Below, piece by piece: positions 16,891 through 28,010 of a stretch of DNA of 64,000 nucleotides. Position 1 is the stretch's first letter; every line of letters starts with the position of its first letter. The notes beneath the pieces were generated by a model. It searched no databases, was not told the origin of the DNA, and saw only the letters and a list, made by a program, of their open reading frames with translations. The stretch comes from Denitromonas ohlonensis (GTDB taxonomy: Bacteria; Pseudomonadota; Gammaproteobacteria; Burkholderiales; Rhodocyclaceae). Location of the stretch: positions 1-64,000 of the forward strand of contig NZ_VMNI01000015.1 of NCBI RefSeq assembly GCF_007625205.1, given 5' to 3'. The position numbers and the translations under genes were made by a program.

Positions 16891-19800
16891 TCAGACGTCG
16901 ACGCGAGGCGAGGCGCCGGGCAAGGGCGTCGCCCGGATCGCCGTCACCAGGGCGGCAATTGATTGCGCCAGCGCATCGAGTGCTTCGGCATCGGGCGCGC
17001 GGCCTTGCGCCGCCTGGGCTTCAATCGCGGCGGCCTGATCCGCCAGGGCATCGGCGCCCAGGCTGCCCGCCGCACCGCGCAGGGTATGCATCAGCCGCGC
17101 GGCGCCGATCAGGTCGCCCTCGGCCACACGGGAACGCAACTGCGTGCCGCAGTCGCCATGCTGGCGCTCAAACAAAGCGAGCATGCGCGCATACAGCGCG
17201 GGCTTGCCCATCATCCGCAACAGGCCGGCCTCGACGTTGAGCCCCGGAATGTCGGGAAAACCGCGCTCAGGCGTCGGTGCCGGCGCGGCATCCGGCGCGC
17301 GCGCGCGGCCGGCCCAGCGGGCCAGCGTGGCAAGCAGCAAGGGCGGATCCACCGGCTTGGCGAGATGATCGTTCATGCCGGCCGCGAGACACTGCGCCCG
17401 CTCATCGGCCATGGCATGCGCGGTCATGGCAATGATCGGCAGCGCGGCAAAGCGCGCATCGGCACGGATCTGACGCGTGGCTTCAAGGCCATCCATCTCC
17501 GGCATCTGCACGTCCATCAGCACCACGTCGATGGGCGGCGCGTCGGCGCGCATCACGCGATCGACCGCTTCACGCCCGGTGCCCGCCGTGTCGACCAGCA
17601 CGCCCTGCTCGGCCAGCAGGGTTTCGGCGATCAGCAGATTCACCAGATTGTCTTCGGCCACCAGCACACGCAAACCATCGAGATCCGCAGCGGGGGCGGG
17701 CGACACCCGGGGGGTTCGCGCAAGCTCGCCGGCGCCACCGACGCCGAGTTCCACGTCGAACAAGAAGGTACTGCCCTGGCCTGGCTCACTATGCACGACC
17801 ACGTCGCCCCCCATCAGCCGCACCAGCTGGCGACAGATCGACAGGCCGAGCCCGGTGCCGCCGAATTTGCGGGTAGTGGAGTCGTCGGCCTGGGCAAAGG
17901 GCTGAAACAAGCCCTCGATCTGACTCGGCGTGAGCCCCACGCCGGTATCGCGCACCGCAAACTGCAAGCGCACACGCGCGTTTCGGGGCGGATCGGCGCG
18001 CACGGTGACCGCCACCTCGCCACGCTCGGTAAACTTGATCGCATTGCCCACCAGGTTGACCAACACCTGCCCCAGACGCATGCCGTCGCCGACCAGCGTA
18101 TTGGGCACGCTGGGCGAGACGGACAGCTGCACCGCCAGCTGCTTGGCGCGCGCCTGCTCGCCGAACAAGGCCATCAACTGCGCCAGCACCTCGTTCAGCC
18201 GGAACACCGACTGCTCCAGCGACAGGCGCCCCGCTTCGATGCGTGACACATCCAGTACGTCGTTGATCACCCCAAGCAGCGCGGTGCCGGCCTGGTGGAT
18301 CTTGCTCACATAGTCGCGCTGGGCGGGTTGCAGGTCGCCGCCCAGACACAGGTGAGACAGCCCGATGATGGCGTTCATCGGGGTGCGGATTTCGTGGCTC
18401 ATGTTGGCCAGGAAGCGGCTCTTGGCCTGCGTCGCCGCCTCGGCCGCCAGCTTGGCCTCGCGCAAGGCCGCGTCCGCCGCACGCCGTGCCGACACGTCTT
18501 CGAGCACCCAGATGCCGTGACTGATCTGGCCATCGCGCTCGGCCAGGCCGCTCATCGCCAGGCTGACCCACACTGAGGTGCCGTCACGACGGCGCAGCCG
18601 GCATTCGCCCCGCCACTCCTCACCCACCGACACCGCCTGCCATGCCTCGGCTTCGACGTCGCAGGGCGGGTCTTCGACACAACGAACCAAGGGCAGGCCC
18701 GTGGCGACTTCGTCCACCGTGTAGCCGGTAACTTGGGTGAAGTGCGGGTTGACGTATTCCAAGGGGCCCGTGCGCCGGGCGATGACCACCATCACCGGGC
18801 TGTGCTCGACGGCCAGCGACAGCTTGCGCAACTGGCGCGCGGCGGCGCGGCGCTCGGTGATGTCGTAGGTCCAGCTCAGCACCACCGGCTGGCCACCAAA
18901 CACGCCGCGCTCCATGCTCAGCAGCACCCAGTAGATGCTGCCGTCGGCGCGGCGCAGCGCCACCTCGCGGTCGCGTACCACCTCGCCCGCATCGAGCGCC
19001 GCCAGCGCCGCGCGGCGCTGCGCCGGATCAACATAGCGCTCGAGCACCGGCGTCTGCATGAACGCTTCGCGCGAAAACCCGGCCAGCGCGCAAGCGCGCC
19101 AGTTGGCAAACACCGGCACGCTGCCTTCGCTGGTCAGCACCACGCCAATCGGGCTGGATTCGAGTATCCGGCTCAATTGCGCCTCGGCGTCCCGGGCGCG
19201 GCGTTCGGCCGCCTTGGTGTCGGAGATATCGACCACCACCCCGAGCAAGCCGCCGGGCTGGCCGTCCGCCAGCCGGAAACCCTGCACCCAGTACAAGGTG
19301 TCGTGGCGCAAACCGTCGGCCATAACGATGACCTGCTCGCGAGCTCGCGAAGCGCTCGTCCCGATCAGGCGCTCGTCCTCGGCGTGAATCGCCTTCCGCT
19401 CGACCGGCGAAAAGATGTCCAGCTCGGCGATCGTCTTGCCGCGCAAGGCCTCGCGGCGCACGCCAAAACTGTCTTCGAAAGCGCGGTTGCACCCCAGAAA
19501 ACGCGCATCCGGCCCCTTGTAAAACACCGGGTTGGGGAGGGTGTCGAGCAGGACTTCAACAAACAGCAGTTGGTCAGCCAATTCGGCTTGTTTGCCGGCC
19601 AGCGCGCGTGTGCGCTCGGCCACCTTGTCTTCAAGCGCGTCGCGCGCCGTGGCCAGCCGCCGGGTGGCATCCTCCAGCAAGACCCGCATCGCCCCCTGGC
19701 TGTCGACCAGCGCGGCCATTTCGCGCCAGTGGCCTTCAATCGGCGGACCGGGCGTCAGGTCAAGCTGGCCGATCCGCTCGCTCTGCGCCACCAGCGCCTG

Positions 19801-20931
19801 CAAGGGGTGGCGCACGCGTTCGGCCACCCGCACCGCCATCAACAGGCCGAGCCCGATGACGCCCAGCATCAGGGCCACGAAAATGACCGCATCGCGCGCC
19901 CGCGCCGGCACGAAGTCGGCTTCGGGCGCAAACGCTGCCACCCACAGGGCGTTGTTCCCGAGGTGCAGCGGCAGAAACTCGGCCCGCCAACGCCGGCCCT
20001 CAAGCATGAAGCCGACATTGCCGGCCGGCCGAGCCGCCGCCTCCCACGCCTTCACGCCGTCGCTCAGATACGCCACGTCGAGCGCCGGGACGCGCTGGAG
20101 AACCGCCGCCCGCACCGCATCGTCCACCTCAAAGCGTGGTGAGTACGGCAAGCCCAGCACCTCGCCGGCGTCGGTCAGAATCGCCACCCCGCCGCGCCGC
20201 CCGACCCGCATGCCCGTGGTCAGTCGGGACAGGTCCGACAGCAACACGTCGAAGGCCAGCACCCGACGCTGACCATCCGGCGCGGTCCATCGGGTCGAGA
20301 CCGTCATGCCGGGTTCGCGGGTGGTAAAGAACTGATAGGGCGGCGTCCACGCCAGCGCGCCATCGGCCGGCGTCGCCATGGCGCCAAGAAACCAGGGCCG
20401 CCCTCGCGGCTCGTAGTCGCTGTTCAGGACCGCATCGCTGACCAGCTCGCCGGTCTCAGACCACCGCATGGTCCGATGTCGTTCAACCGCCCCTGGCAAG
20501 CCAGTGACCCGGTTTCGCCACTGGCCATCAGCCATCTCGAGCAACAGCAGCTCACGCCCGTCCTCCTTGGCCAGCAGCGCCGACGACAACCGCAGATCGG
20601 TCTTCAGCATGGGCCGCAACACACGGTTGAACTCGGCCAGGGTGTCGACATCAAAGACGCCCGCCTTGCCCCAGGCCGCGGCGGTCTCTAGCATGCGCTC
20701 GACCTGACGAAAATCGCGCTGGATCTGCGCGTCGATGGTGGTGGTGGCCTGATGCACCGCACTGCGTGCCAGTTCGGTGGTCGAGGGCTTCAGGATCAGA
20801 CCATAGAAAGCGGCGCCGAACACCGCAAAACACGCGACGATCAGCAAGGCGAACTGACGCATCAAGCCCCGCACCAGCGAGGGGCGTGTTGGCGCGGTGG
20901 GCGTGGGTTGGGCGTCAGAATCAGCGCGCAT
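16891..20931 (-). CDS. Hybrid sensor histidine kinase with CHASE-like sensor, three PAS, HK, REC and Hpt domains
   Basis: 1346 residues. A membrane span (about 26-48) is followed by a large periplasmic sensor region to about 345 (dCache-like), then a second span (about 347-369) and a HAMP-like segment. Three PAS/PAC units cover about 455-575, 580-695 and 700-820. The kinase core has His846 in NMSHEIRTP, and N and G boxes NAIKFTERG, DTGVGL and GGTGLGL. Receiver phosphosite is Asp1140 (VVLMDVQMPEMDG), and Hpt His1282 is in MHTLRGAAGSLG. All phosphorelay residues are present, so this is a BarA-type four-step relay kinase. No dedicated response regulator lies next to it. Confidence 0.9.
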   Translation of the reverse strand: MRADSDAQPTPTAPTRPSLVRGLMRQFALLIVACFAVFGAAFYGLILKPSTTELARSAVHQATTTIDAQIQRDFRQVERMLETAAAWGKAGVFDVDTLAEFNRVLRPMLKTDLRLSSALLAKEDGRELLLLEMADGQWRNRVTGLPGAVERHRTMRWSETGELVSDAVLNSDYEPRGRPWFLGAMATPADGALAWTPPYQFFTTREPGMTVSTRWTAPDGQRRVLAFDVLLSDLSRLTTGMRVGRRGGVAILTDAGEVLGLPYSPRFEVDDAVRAAVLQRVPALDVAYLSDGVKAWEAAARPAGNVGFMLEGRRWRAEFLPLHLGNNALWVAAFAPEADFVPARARDAVIFVALMLGVIGLGLLMAVRVAERVRHPLQALVAQSERIGQLDLTPGPPIEGHWREMAALVDSQGAMRVLLEDATRRLATARDALEDKVAERTRALAGKQAELADQLLFVEVLLDTLPNPVFYKGPDARFLGCNRAFEDSFGVRREALRGKTIAELDIFSPVERKAIHAEDERLIGTSASRAREQVIVMADGLRHDTLYWVQGFRLADGQPGGLLGVVVDISDTKAAERRARDAEAQLSRILESSPIGVVLTSEGSVPVFANWRACALAGFSREAFMQTPVLERYVDPAQRRAALAALDAGEVVRDREVALRRADGSIYWVLLSMERGVFGGQPVVLSWTYDITERRAAARQLRKLSLAVEHSPVMVVIARRTGPLEYVNPHFTQVTGYTVDEVATGLPLVRCVEDPPCDVEAEAWQAVSVGEEWRGECRLRRRDGTSVWVSLAMSGLAERDGQISHGIWVLEDVSARRAADAALREAKLAAEAATQAKSRFLANMSHEIRTPMNAIIGLSHLCLGGDLQPAQRDYVSKIHQAGTALLGVINDVLDVSRIEAGRLSLEQSVFRLNEVLAQLMALFGEQARAKQLAVQLSVSPSVPNTLVGDGMRLGQVLVNLVGNAIKFTERGEVAVTVRADPPRNARVRLQFAVRDTGVGLTPSQIEGLFQPFAQADDSTTRKFGGTGLGLSICRQLVRLMGGDVVVHSEPGQGSTFLFDVELGVGGAGELARTPRVSPAPAADLDGLRVLVAEDNLVNLLIAETLLAEQGVLVDTAGTGREAVDRVMRADAPPIDVVLMDVQMPEMDGLEATRQIRADARFAALPIIAMTAHAMADERAQCLAAGMNDHLAKPVDPPLLLATLARWAGRARAPDAAPAPTPERGFPDIPGLNVEAGLLRMMGKPALYARMLALFERQHGDCGTQLRSRVAEGDLIGAARLMHTLRGAAGSLGADALADQAAAIEAQAAQGRAPDAEALDALAQSIAALVTAIRATPLPGASPRVDV

Positions 20932-21097
20932 TCAGTGGCGTTCGGCGTTGAGGGGACATCGACAGCATACGCAATTACCCTTCACCAGGAATGGTTTTGA
21001 GCAATCCCCGACGACGGCGGACGCCCCCTGTGGCGATGCCTGGCCCCGACGAGCCCCGGCGTGCCCCGTCGCGAGGGGGTGCGACGCATCGCCCGAC

Positions 21098-22654
21098 TCA
21101 GTCCGCCGCCACACAGCGCGCCGCCGCCCATTCGCGCAGCGAAGCGATCTGCTCCGCCATGATGACCGACAGCGGCCGGGTCCGCGCCGCCTCGGCGACC
21201 AGATGCGCCGTCTCCAGCTCACTGCCGTCGGCCAGACATTCATAGCGGCCGGCGACCACCAGCTGTTCAAGCTCCGCACCCGAGAAGCCGTCGGTGACCA
21301 CCACCAGCGCGTCGACATCGAAGCGCGCCGGATCATGGCCGTGCCGCTTGAGGTGGATGTCCAGAATGTCGCGCCGGACCGCGGGCGAGGGCAGGTCGAC
21401 GAAGAAGATCTCGTCGAATCGCCCCTTGCGCAGCAACTCGGGCGGCAAGGCAGTGACATCGTTGGCGGTGGCGACCAGAAACAGGCGCGCCTGCTGTTCA
21501 TTCATCCAGGTCAGCAGATGACCGAGCAGGCGGCGCGACACGCCACCGTCGCCATCGCCGCCGCTGGCCAGGGCTTTCTCGATCTCGTCGATCCACAGCA
21601 CCGCGGGGGCCATGGCTTCAGCGCTCTCCAGCGCCTCGCGCAGCTTGCGCTCGGTCTCGCCGGTGTATTTGTCGTACAGGCTGGCGATATCGAGGCGCAG
21701 CAGCGGCACCCGCCAGCTGCCGGCCGTCACCTTGGCGGCCAGGCTCTTGCCCGCGCCCTGCACACCAAGCAGCAGCATGCCCTTGGGTATCGGCAGGCCG
21801 GGGGAGCTGCGCTCTCCGGTAAACACCGGCCGCCGCTTGGTCAGCCAGCTTTTGAGCTGGCTCAGGCCGCCGATGTCGTCGGGTCCCAGCGGGGTCATCT
21901 CGACCGACAGGGCGGTGCCGCCGAGCATCTCCTGTTTGTGGCGGATGACGCGGGTGAGGTCGTCGGCGGTGATCAGGCCGTCGTCGCGCACGGCGTTGCG
22001 TAGCAGGCGGCGCACATCCTCTTCCGGCAAGCCCAGCACCTGATGAATCAGGGAGTTCACCATGGCCGACTCGCCGCGCACCGGTCGGTCGTTCTGCTGC
22101 CGGTAAAAATCCAGCTCCTCGCGCAGCAACTGCTTGACGCCATCGAGGTCCGGAATGCGCAGCTTCAGGTGCGCGGCGTGGCGCGCCAGCTCGGCCGGCA
22201 AACTCACGCGTGGCGCGACCAGCACCAGGGTGCGCTCGGACACCGGATGGTTGAGCACCACCTCGCGGATCAGGCGCAGCACCACCGGGTCGTCGAGAAA
22301 CGGATGCGGATCGAGCAGCACGTAAAGCCCGCGGCTGGCGTCCTTGTCGATGTAGTGCAGCGCCGACTCCAGGCCGCGCGTATCGGCAATCGCCCGGCGC
22401 TGACCGTCCTTGTGGCCCATGGTGGTCGGCACATCCCCGACCGTGGCAAACAAGGTGTTGGCGGACTTGGCCGGGCCGTAGCGAAAATTCTGCTGACTCA
22501 GGCCGTCGGCCACGCTCCAGCAATACAGGTCGTGGTTCTCCTCCCGTGCCAGGCGGTCGATCAGACGCAGCACCTTGGGCTCTTCGACGGTTTCGATACA
22601 CACCAGCGGCACGCGGGATCGCACCAGGGCGGACAGTTCACGGAAATCGGGCAT
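21098..22654 (-). CDS. AAA-family ATPase (Ycf46-like)
   Basis: 518 residues from ATG 22654; no good ribosome site, so the start is uncertain. The N-terminal 250 residues (ALVRSRVPLVCIETVEEPKV...) are typical of the cyanobacterial/plastid Ycf46 group. The AAA module has Walker A GVQGAGKS (297-304), Walker B LWIDEIEK (353-360), sensor Asn398 and an arginine in RKGRFDE. Ycf46 relatives affect CO2/bicarbonate physiology in cyanobacteria; the role in proteobacteria is unclear. It lies 166 bp upstream of the hybrid kinase gene on the same strand and is divergent from prfC. No clear promoter in 22655-22923. Confidence 0.83.
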   Translation of the reverse strand: MPDFRELSALVRSRVPLVCIETVEEPKVLRLIDRLAREENHDLYCWSVADGLSQQNFRYGPAKSANTLFATVGDVPTTMGHKDGQRRAIADTRGLESALHYIDKDASRGLYVLLDPHPFLDDPVVLRLIREVVLNHPVSERTLVLVAPRVSLPAELARHAAHLKLRIPDLDGVKQLLREELDFYRQQNDRPVRGESAMVNSLIHQVLGLPEEDVRRLLRNAVRDDGLITADDLTRVIRHKQEMLGGTALSVEMTPLGPDDIGGLSQLKSWLTKRRPVFTGERSSPGLPIPKGMLLLGVQGAGKSLAAKVTAGSWRVPLLRLDIASLYDKYTGETERKLREALESAEAMAPAVLWIDEIEKALASGGDGDGGVSRRLLGHLLTWMNEQQARLFLVATANDVTALPPELLRKGRFDEIFFVDLPSPAVRRDILDIHLKRHGHDPARFDVDALVVVTDGFSGAELEQLVVAGRYECLADGSELETAHLVAEAARTRPLSVIMAEQIASLREWAAARCVAAD

Positions 22655-22923
22655 CAGCGTACGTACGGTGGACACATGCCAAAGTATATCGGCCAACACC
22701 GCGCACACTGTAGGCCGAGCGCATAGAATGCGGCCCATTCCGCTCACACGCGTTGACGCCTCGCGCGCGGGGCAGGACACTTCGGGCTCACGCCGCTCGG
22801 CGCGGCCGGATCGTGCCATCGGTCGATGCCGCTTGATCCGCCGCCCCGCTTTCGGTAAAAGCCCAGCTTTGCGTTTGCCTCGGCGACACGGCGCCCCGTG
22901 CGCGCCCATCGGACTTCACCTTC

Positions 22924-24537
22924 ATGACTGCCACGCCCTTTCCGCCCGAATTGCTCAAGCAAGCCGAGCGCCGCCGCACCTTCGCCATCATCTCCCACCC
23001 CGACGCGGGCAAGACCACGCTGACCGAAAAGCTGCTGCTGTTCGGCGGCGCGATCCAGCTCGCCGGCACGGTCAAGGCGCGCAAGAGCGCCCGCCACGCC
23101 ACCTCGGACTGGATGGAGGTCGAAAAGCAGCGCGGCATCTCGGTGACCAGCTCGGTGATGCAGTTCGACTACATGGGCCACACCATCAACCTGCTCGACA
23201 CCCCGGGCCACGAAGACTTTTCGGAAGACACCTACCGGGTGCTGACCGCGGTCGACGCGGCGGTGATGGTGATCGACGCGGCCAAGGGCGTGGAAGCGCA
23301 GACCATCAAGCTGCTCGACGTGTGCCGCCTGCGCAACACGCCGATCATCACCTTTGTAAACAAGCTCGACCGCGAAGTGCGCGAGCCCTTCGACCTGCTG
23401 CAGGAAATCGAAGAGGTGCTCAAGATCGAGTGCGCCCCGGTGACCTGGCCAGTGGGCATGGGCAAGGCCTTCCGCGGGGTGTATCACCTGCTCGAGAACC
23501 GCATCCTGCGCTTCACCCCGGGCGAGGAGCGCAAGAGCGCGGCCGAGATCATCACCAACCTCGACAACCCGCAGCTCGACACGCTGTTCCCCGGCGAGAT
23601 CGGCCAGGTGCGCGACGACGTCGAGCTGATCGAAGGCGCCAGCAGCCCCTTCAATCTCGAGAGCTTCCTCGCCGGCCAGCAGACCCCGGTGTTTTTCGGC
23701 TCCGGTATCAACAACTTCGGCGTGCAGGAAATTCTGCAGGCCCTGCTCGACTGGGCCCCGCCGCCGCAGCCGCGTGACGCTGGCGCACGCATGGTCGCCC
23801 CGGCCGAGCCGAAGTTCTCCGGCTTCGTGTTCAAGATTCAGGCCAACATGGACCCGCGGCACCGCGACCGCATCGCCTTCTTCCGCGTGTGCTCGGGCAA
23901 GTACGAGCCGGGCATGAAGACCCGTCACCAACGCATGGGCCGCGAGTTCAAGATCGCCAATGCGCTGACCTTCATGGCCAACGAACGGGTGCACATGGAC
24001 GAGGCCTACGCCGGCGACATCATCGGCATCCACAACCACGGCCAGCTGCAGATCGGCGACACCCTGACCGAAGGCGAGGCGCTGCACTTCAAGGGCATCC
24101 CCTACTTCGCGCCGGAAATGTTCCGCGCCGCCCGCCTCAAGGATCCGCTCAAGACCAAGCAACTGCACAAGGGCCTGATCGAGCTGGGCGAAGAAGGCGC
24201 CATCCAGGTCTTCGAGGCCATCGGCGGCAACATGCTGCTCGGCGCCGTGGGTCAGCTGCAGTTCGAGGTGGTGGCGCAGCGCCTGCAGGACGAATACAAG
24301 GTCGATGCCATTTTCGAGACCGCCGATATCTACACCGCACGCTGGCTCACCTTCAAGGACGAGGCCACCCGCCGCAAGTTCGAGCGCGAACAGGCCATGC
24401 GCCTGGGCACCGATGTCGACGGCAACCCGGTGTATCTGGCCACCACCCGCTACAACCTGCAGGTAACCATGGAAAAATGGCCGGACGTCGGCTTCCATGC
24501 CACCCGCGAACACGGCCAGGTCATCGCCACGGCTTGA
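22924..24537 (+). CDS. prfC: Peptide chain release factor 3
   Basis: 537 residues, full RF3 length. GTPase motifs are G1 SHPDAGKTT (24-32), G2 region [11 protein letters not shown]3 DTPGHEDF and G4 NKLD. These are followed by domain 2 and the C-terminal RF3 domain ([32 protein letters not shown]). RF3-GTP ejects RF1/RF2 from the ribosome after peptide release. It is monocistronic as far as can be seen; the next gene starts 89 bases downstream. Confidence 0.97.
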   Translation: MTATPFPPELLKQAERRRTFAIISHPDAGKTTLTEKLLLFGGAIQLAGTVKARKSARHATSDWMEVEKQRGISVTSSVMQFDYMGHTINLLDTPGHEDFSEDTYRVLTAVDAAVMVIDAAKGVEAQTIKLLDVCRLRNTPIITFVNKLDREVREPFDLLQEIEEVLKIECAPVTWPVGMGKAFRGVYHLLENRILRFTPGEERKSAAEIITNLDNPQLDTLFPGEIGQVRDDVELIEGASSPFNLESFLAGQQTPVFFGSGINNFGVQEILQALLDWAPPPQPRDAGARMVAPAEPKFSGFVFKIQANMDPRHRDRIAFFRVCSGKYEPGMKTRHQRMGREFKIANALTFMANERVHMDEAYAGDIIGIHNHGQLQIGDTLTEGEALHFKGIPYFAPEMFRAARLKDPLKTKQLHKGLIELGEEGAIQVFEAIGGNMLLGAVGQLQFEVVAQRLQDEYKVDAIFETADIYTARWLTFKDEATRRKFEREQAMRLGTDVDGNPVYLATTRYNLQVTMEKWPDVGFHATREHGQVIATA

Positions 24538-24626
24538 CACATTTGCGCGGCAGACGCGGCGATTTCAACACGTTAGAATGCCGCCACTTGCCAATTTCAT
24601 AGTTTTTTTGATTCGAGGTCAGAACC

Positions 24627-25166
24627 ATGCAAGACGAAGATGATGATCTGCGCGTTGTACTCGGCGTTCTGTTCGGACTGCTCGCCCTGGTGATCGGGCT
24701 GGTGATCGGCATGGGCGTGTACTCGCTCAACCGCGCCACCGCCGTGCCCGTGGTCGAAGCCGCACCGACGCCTATCGCCGAGGTGATGCGCGCCGCGGCC
24801 GACAGCGTACCGACCGAAGCCATGGCCTTTACCGACGTGGCCCCGCAGGGCGACGCTCAGGTCAAAGTGTATTTCGCCGTCGGCGAAACCGGCCTCAGCG
24901 ATGTCGCCGCCGCCGACCTGGCCAGCTTCACCCAGATGGCTGCCGACAAGCTCGGCACCATGGTGGTGCTGGTCTCGGGCTTTCACGACGCCTCCGGCAG
25001 CGCCGAGGTCAATGCCGAAATCGCCAAGACCCGCGCCATGAACGTGCTCAACGCACTGCTCGCGGCCGGCGTTCCGGCCGACAAGGTCTTGCTCAGCAAG
25101 CCGGCAGAGACCCTGGGCGATGGCAACGCCGCCGAAGCCCGTCGCGTTGAGGTCCGGCTGCAGTAA
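24627..25166 (+). CDS. OmpA-domain inner-membrane-anchored protein
   Basis: 179 residues. One N-terminal membrane span (about 9-31, VVLGVLFGLLALVIGLVIGMG) follows an acidic MQDEDDD start. An OmpA-like domain at about 78-179 includes VKVYFAVGETGLS, SGFHDASGSAEVNAEIAKTR and ADKVLLSKPAETLGD...EARRVEV. OmpA domains bind peptidoglycan in the periplasm; here one inner-membrane helix would tether it. A strong terminator follows at 25187. Confidence 0.82.
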   Translation: MQDEDDDLRVVLGVLFGLLALVIGLVIGMGVYSLNRATAVPVVEAAPTPIAEVMRAAADSVPTEAMAFTDVAPQGDAQVKVYFAVGETGLSDVAAADLASFTQMAADKLGTMVVLVSGFHDASGSAEVNAEIAKTRAMNVLNALLAAGVPADKVLLSKPAETLGDGNAAEARRVEVRLQ

Positions 25167-25186
25167 TCCGGCCAGGCTGCGCAAGA

Positions 25187-25213
25187 AAAACCGGGCGATG
25201 CCCGGTTTTTTTT
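25187..25213. terminator. Bidirectional rho-independent terminator
   Basis: AACCGGGC (25189-25196) pairs with GCCCGGTT over a GAT loop, followed by a run of T on the plus strand and preceded by AAAAA, so it also serves the convergent nitroreductase gene. It lies between stops at 25166 and 25255. Confidence 0.9.
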
Positions 25214-25254
25214 ATCGATTGATATGCAGGCGACGCGGCCACCATGGCAGGCCG

Positions 25255-25845
25255 TCAGAGAATCTGCGCAACCGTGTCGAAGTCCAGACGCGGGCCGCGC
25301 GGATAATTGGCCACCGGATCGCCGTAGCCAAGATTGACCAGGAAGTTCGCGGTGTAGCGGCCATCGGGGAAGAACTCGGCATTGAGCGTGTCGGCATTGA
25401 AACCGCTCATCGGGCCGCAGTCGAGGCCGAGCAGGCGCGCGGCAAGAATCAGGTAGCCGCCCTGCAAGGTGCCGTTACGAAACGCGGTGCTGTCGGCCAG
25501 TGCCGCATTGCCGGCAAACAATTCGCCGGCCTTGGCGTTGGCCGGAAACTGCGTTGCCAGGTGTTCATGAAAGCGGCTATCGGTGGCAACGATGACGGTG
25601 ACCGGCGCGGCCATGGTCTTGGCCACGTTGCCCTGCGCCAGCGCCGGTGCCAGCCGGGCCTTGGCCGCCTCGCTCTTGACGAACACATAGCGCGCGGGCT
25701 GGCAGTTCATCGAGGTCGGCCCCCATTTGAGCAGCTCGTACAACTCGCGCAACAGCGCGTCGGGCACCTCCTTGCCGCTGAAAGCGTTGAAGGTGCGCGC
25801 GGTACGAAACGCCTGATCAAACACATCGGGGGACACGCCAGTCAT
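25255..25845 (-). CDS. rutE: Nitroreductase-family malonic semialdehyde reductase (RutE-like)
   Basis: 196 residues from ATG 25845 with a strong AGGAGG site 6-10 bases upstream. The family pattern FDQAFRTARTFNAFSGKEVPD, LYELLKWGPTSMNCQPARYVFV and LLGLDCGPMSGFNADTLN is that of RutE/HadB nitroreductases. These are FMN enzymes that reduce malonic semialdehyde to 3-hydroxypropionate in the Rut pyrimidine pathway. No other rut gene is nearby, so a different reductase substrate is possible. Confidence 0.83.
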   Translation of the reverse strand: MTGVSPDVFDQAFRTARTFNAFSGKEVPDALLRELYELLKWGPTSMNCQPARYVFVKSEAAKARLAPALAQGNVAKTMAAPVTVIVATDSRFHEHLATQFPANAKAGELFAGNAALADSTAFRNGTLQGGYLILAARLLGLDCGPMSGFNADTLNAEFFPDGRYTANFLVNLGYGDPVANYPRGPRLDFDTVAQIL

Positions 25846-25870
25846 GAAGGCCTCCTGAAAGTCGACAAAC

Positions 25871-25901
25871 AAGGGCGGGGTCCGCCAGCAACCCCGCCCT
25901 T
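25871..25901 (-). terminator. Terminator of the CoA-transferase gene
   Basis: AAGGGCGGGGT (25871-25881) pairs with ACCCCGCCCTT (25891-25901) over a 9-nt loop. On the minus strand it follows the stop at 25925 and ends in TTGTTTGT. The U tract is imperfect. Confidence 0.7.
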
Positions 25902-25924
25902 ATCCTACGACGAATGCCTGGCGA

Positions 25925-27922
25925 TTACTCGCGCAGTGCCGCCCGAGCCTCCTGCAAGGTCGAGAACAGCCGGCCGTCTTCGCCCAGCACCTCGCCCAGC
26001 TTGACCCGCGCAAACCCGCTGGAGGCGTAGCGCACCACGGTGGTGTAGTAGGTGTCGACCAGCGACTGCACCATGCTGGCGTAGTCTTCGAGCAAGTCGG
26101 GGTCGATCTCGAAGTGGTCGTAATTGACCACCGCCCGCACCCGCCGGCCCAGCGGCGCCAGTTCTTCGGCCACGCGCTGGCGGATCTGCTCGATCTGCGC
26201 GCGATCACGCACGGTGTAGCGCTCGAGGTCGACAAAGAACAGATCCTGATCGGCGTCGTAATGCAGCCGCGCCTCGATCGGCCGGTCGAGCAGCATCGCG
26301 CGCAGGCCGATATGGCCTTCCTCAAAGATGCGCGCGTCCATCAGCCGCGGCGCGCCTTCGATGAGCGGCGCAAAGCCCATGTGGGCGAGAATGTCGCGCT
26401 CGATGTCGATGCCCGGCGCGATCTCGATCAGCGCTAGACCGCGCTCGGTCAGGCGGAACACGCAGCGCTCGGTGATGTAGAGCACCGGCTGGCGGCGCTG
26501 ATTGGCCACATCGCCGCTGAAGGTGCGGTGCTCGACCTGCTCAATGAATTTCGGCGACTTGCCCTCGCGCACGATGCGCAGCTGGCCGTCCTCGACCGCG
26601 ATCTCCAGCCCGCCCGCCGTGAAGGTGCCGACAAAAACCACCTGCTTGGCGTTCTGGCTGATGTTGATGAAGCCGCCAGCACCGGCGATGCGGCTGCCGA
26701 ACTTGCTCACGTTGAGGTTGCCCTGCCGGTCGGCCTGGGCCAGGCCGAGAAAAGCGAGGTCCAGCCCGCCGCCGTCGTAGAAATCGAACTGGCTGGGCTG
26801 ATCGATGATCGCCTCGGTATTCACCGCCGCGCCAAAGTCCATGCCGCCGGCCGGAATGCCGCCGATCACGCCGGGCTCGGCAGTGAGCGTGAGCAGATCG
26901 ATGATCGACTCCTCCGCCGCCACGGCCGCCACGCCTTCAGGCATGCCGATGCCCAGATTCACCACCACATTCGGCCGCAACTCCATGGCCGCGCGGCGCG
27001 CGATGATCTTGCGCTCCGACATCGGCAGCGAGGCCACGCTGGTGGCCGGCACACGAATCTCGCCGGCGTAGGCCGCGCTGTAGGGCGTGCCGAAAGTCTG
27101 CTCGTGGTGCTCGGGCTTTTCGGCCACCACCACGCAATCGACCAGCACGCCGGGGATCTTCACCTGGCGCGGGTTGAGCGTGCCGCGATCAGCCACCCGC
27201 TCGACCTGCACAATGACAATGCCGCCGCTGTTATGCGCCGCCATGGCAATGGCCTGCGCCTCCAGCGTCAGGGCTTCCTTCTCCATGGTCACGTTGCCAT
27301 CGAGGTCGGCCGTGGTGCCGCGGATAATGCCGACGTGAATCGGGAAGCCCTTGTAGAACAGGTAGTCCTCGCCGTCGATAGGCATCAGACGCACCAGCTC
27401 TTCCTGCGTCACGGCGTTGATCTTGCCGCCGCCAAAACGCGGATCGACAAAGGTACCGAGGCCGACGCGGGTCAGCGTGCCGGGCTTGCCGGCGGCGATA
27501 TCGCGAAACAGATGGGAGATCACGCCTTGCGGCAGATTGTAGGCTTCGATCTGGTCACTCGTGGCCAGCGCCTGCAGTTGCGGCACCAGCCCCCAGTGCC
27601 CGCCCACCACGCGCTTGACCAGCCCGCGATGACCAAAGTGATTAAGGCCGCGCCCCTTGCCGTCGCCCTGGCCGGCGGCATACACCAGCGTGAGGTCGCG
27701 CGGGTAGCCCACGCCGTCGGCACTCTCCTGCGCCTCGGCCAGAAACCGCGCCTCCAGCGCCACGGCAATGCCTTCGGCAAAACCGATGCCGACAAAGCCG
27801 CCGGTGGCCACGGTGTCGCCACTGCGCACCAGTTGCACCGCCTCGGCCGCGCTCACCACCTTGCCACGCCGACGCCGGCGCAGCTCTTCGATCATTCGTG
27901 CGGTGTTGCCCCGTTCCTGCAT
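25925..27922 (-). CDS. Acyl-CoA:acetate/3-ketoacid CoA-transferase, fused A and B subunits (YdiF-like)
   Basis: 665 residues from ATG 27922, preceded by GGGGGGAGAGGG; an upstream in-frame extension is not family-like. The N-terminal half has the CoA-transferase A fold ([23 protein letters not shown], then [15 protein letters not shown]). The C-terminal half has the B fold with [17 protein letters not shown], which contains the region of the catalytic Glu, and [12 protein letters not shown]. It moves CoA between short-chain acyl-CoAs and acetate or ketoacids. Standing alone, its physiological substrate is open. Confidence 0.87.
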   Translation of the reverse strand: MQERGNTARMIEELRRRRRGKVVSAAEAVQLVRSGDTVATGGFVGIGFAEGIAVALEARFLAEAQESADGVGYPRDLTLVYAAGQGDGKGRGLNHFGHRGLVKRVVGGHWGLVPQLQALATSDQIEAYNLPQGVISHLFRDIAAGKPGTLTRVGLGTFVDPRFGGGKINAVTQEELVRLMPIDGEDYLFYKGFPIHVGIIRGTTADLDGNVTMEKEALTLEAQAIAMAAHNSGGIVIVQVERVADRGTLNPRQVKIPGVLVDCVVVAEKPEHHEQTFGTPYSAAYAGEIRVPATSVASLPMSERKIIARRAAMELRPNVVVNLGIGMPEGVAAVAAEESIIDLLTLTAEPGVIGGIPAGGMDFGAAVNTEAIIDQPSQFDFYDGGGLDLAFLGLAQADRQGNLNVSKFGSRIAGAGGFINISQNAKQVVFVGTFTAGGLEIAVEDGQLRIVREGKSPKFIEQVEHRTFSGDVANQRRQPVLYITERCVFRLTERGLALIEIAPGIDIERDILAHMGFAPLIEGAPRLMDARIFEEGHIGLRAMLLDRPIEARLHYDADQDLFFVDLERYTVRDRAQIEQIRQRVAEELAPLGRRVRAVVNYDHFEIDPDLLEDYASMVQSLVDTYYTTVVRYASSGFARVKLGEVLGEDGRLFSTLQEARAALRE

Positions 27923-28010
27923 GCCCTCTCCCCCCTCAGATCGCGGCCGTCGCCGGGCCGCTTGAATATGGCGCAACAATACTGCGCCACTCGGGGAAAA
28001 GGCTACCGGG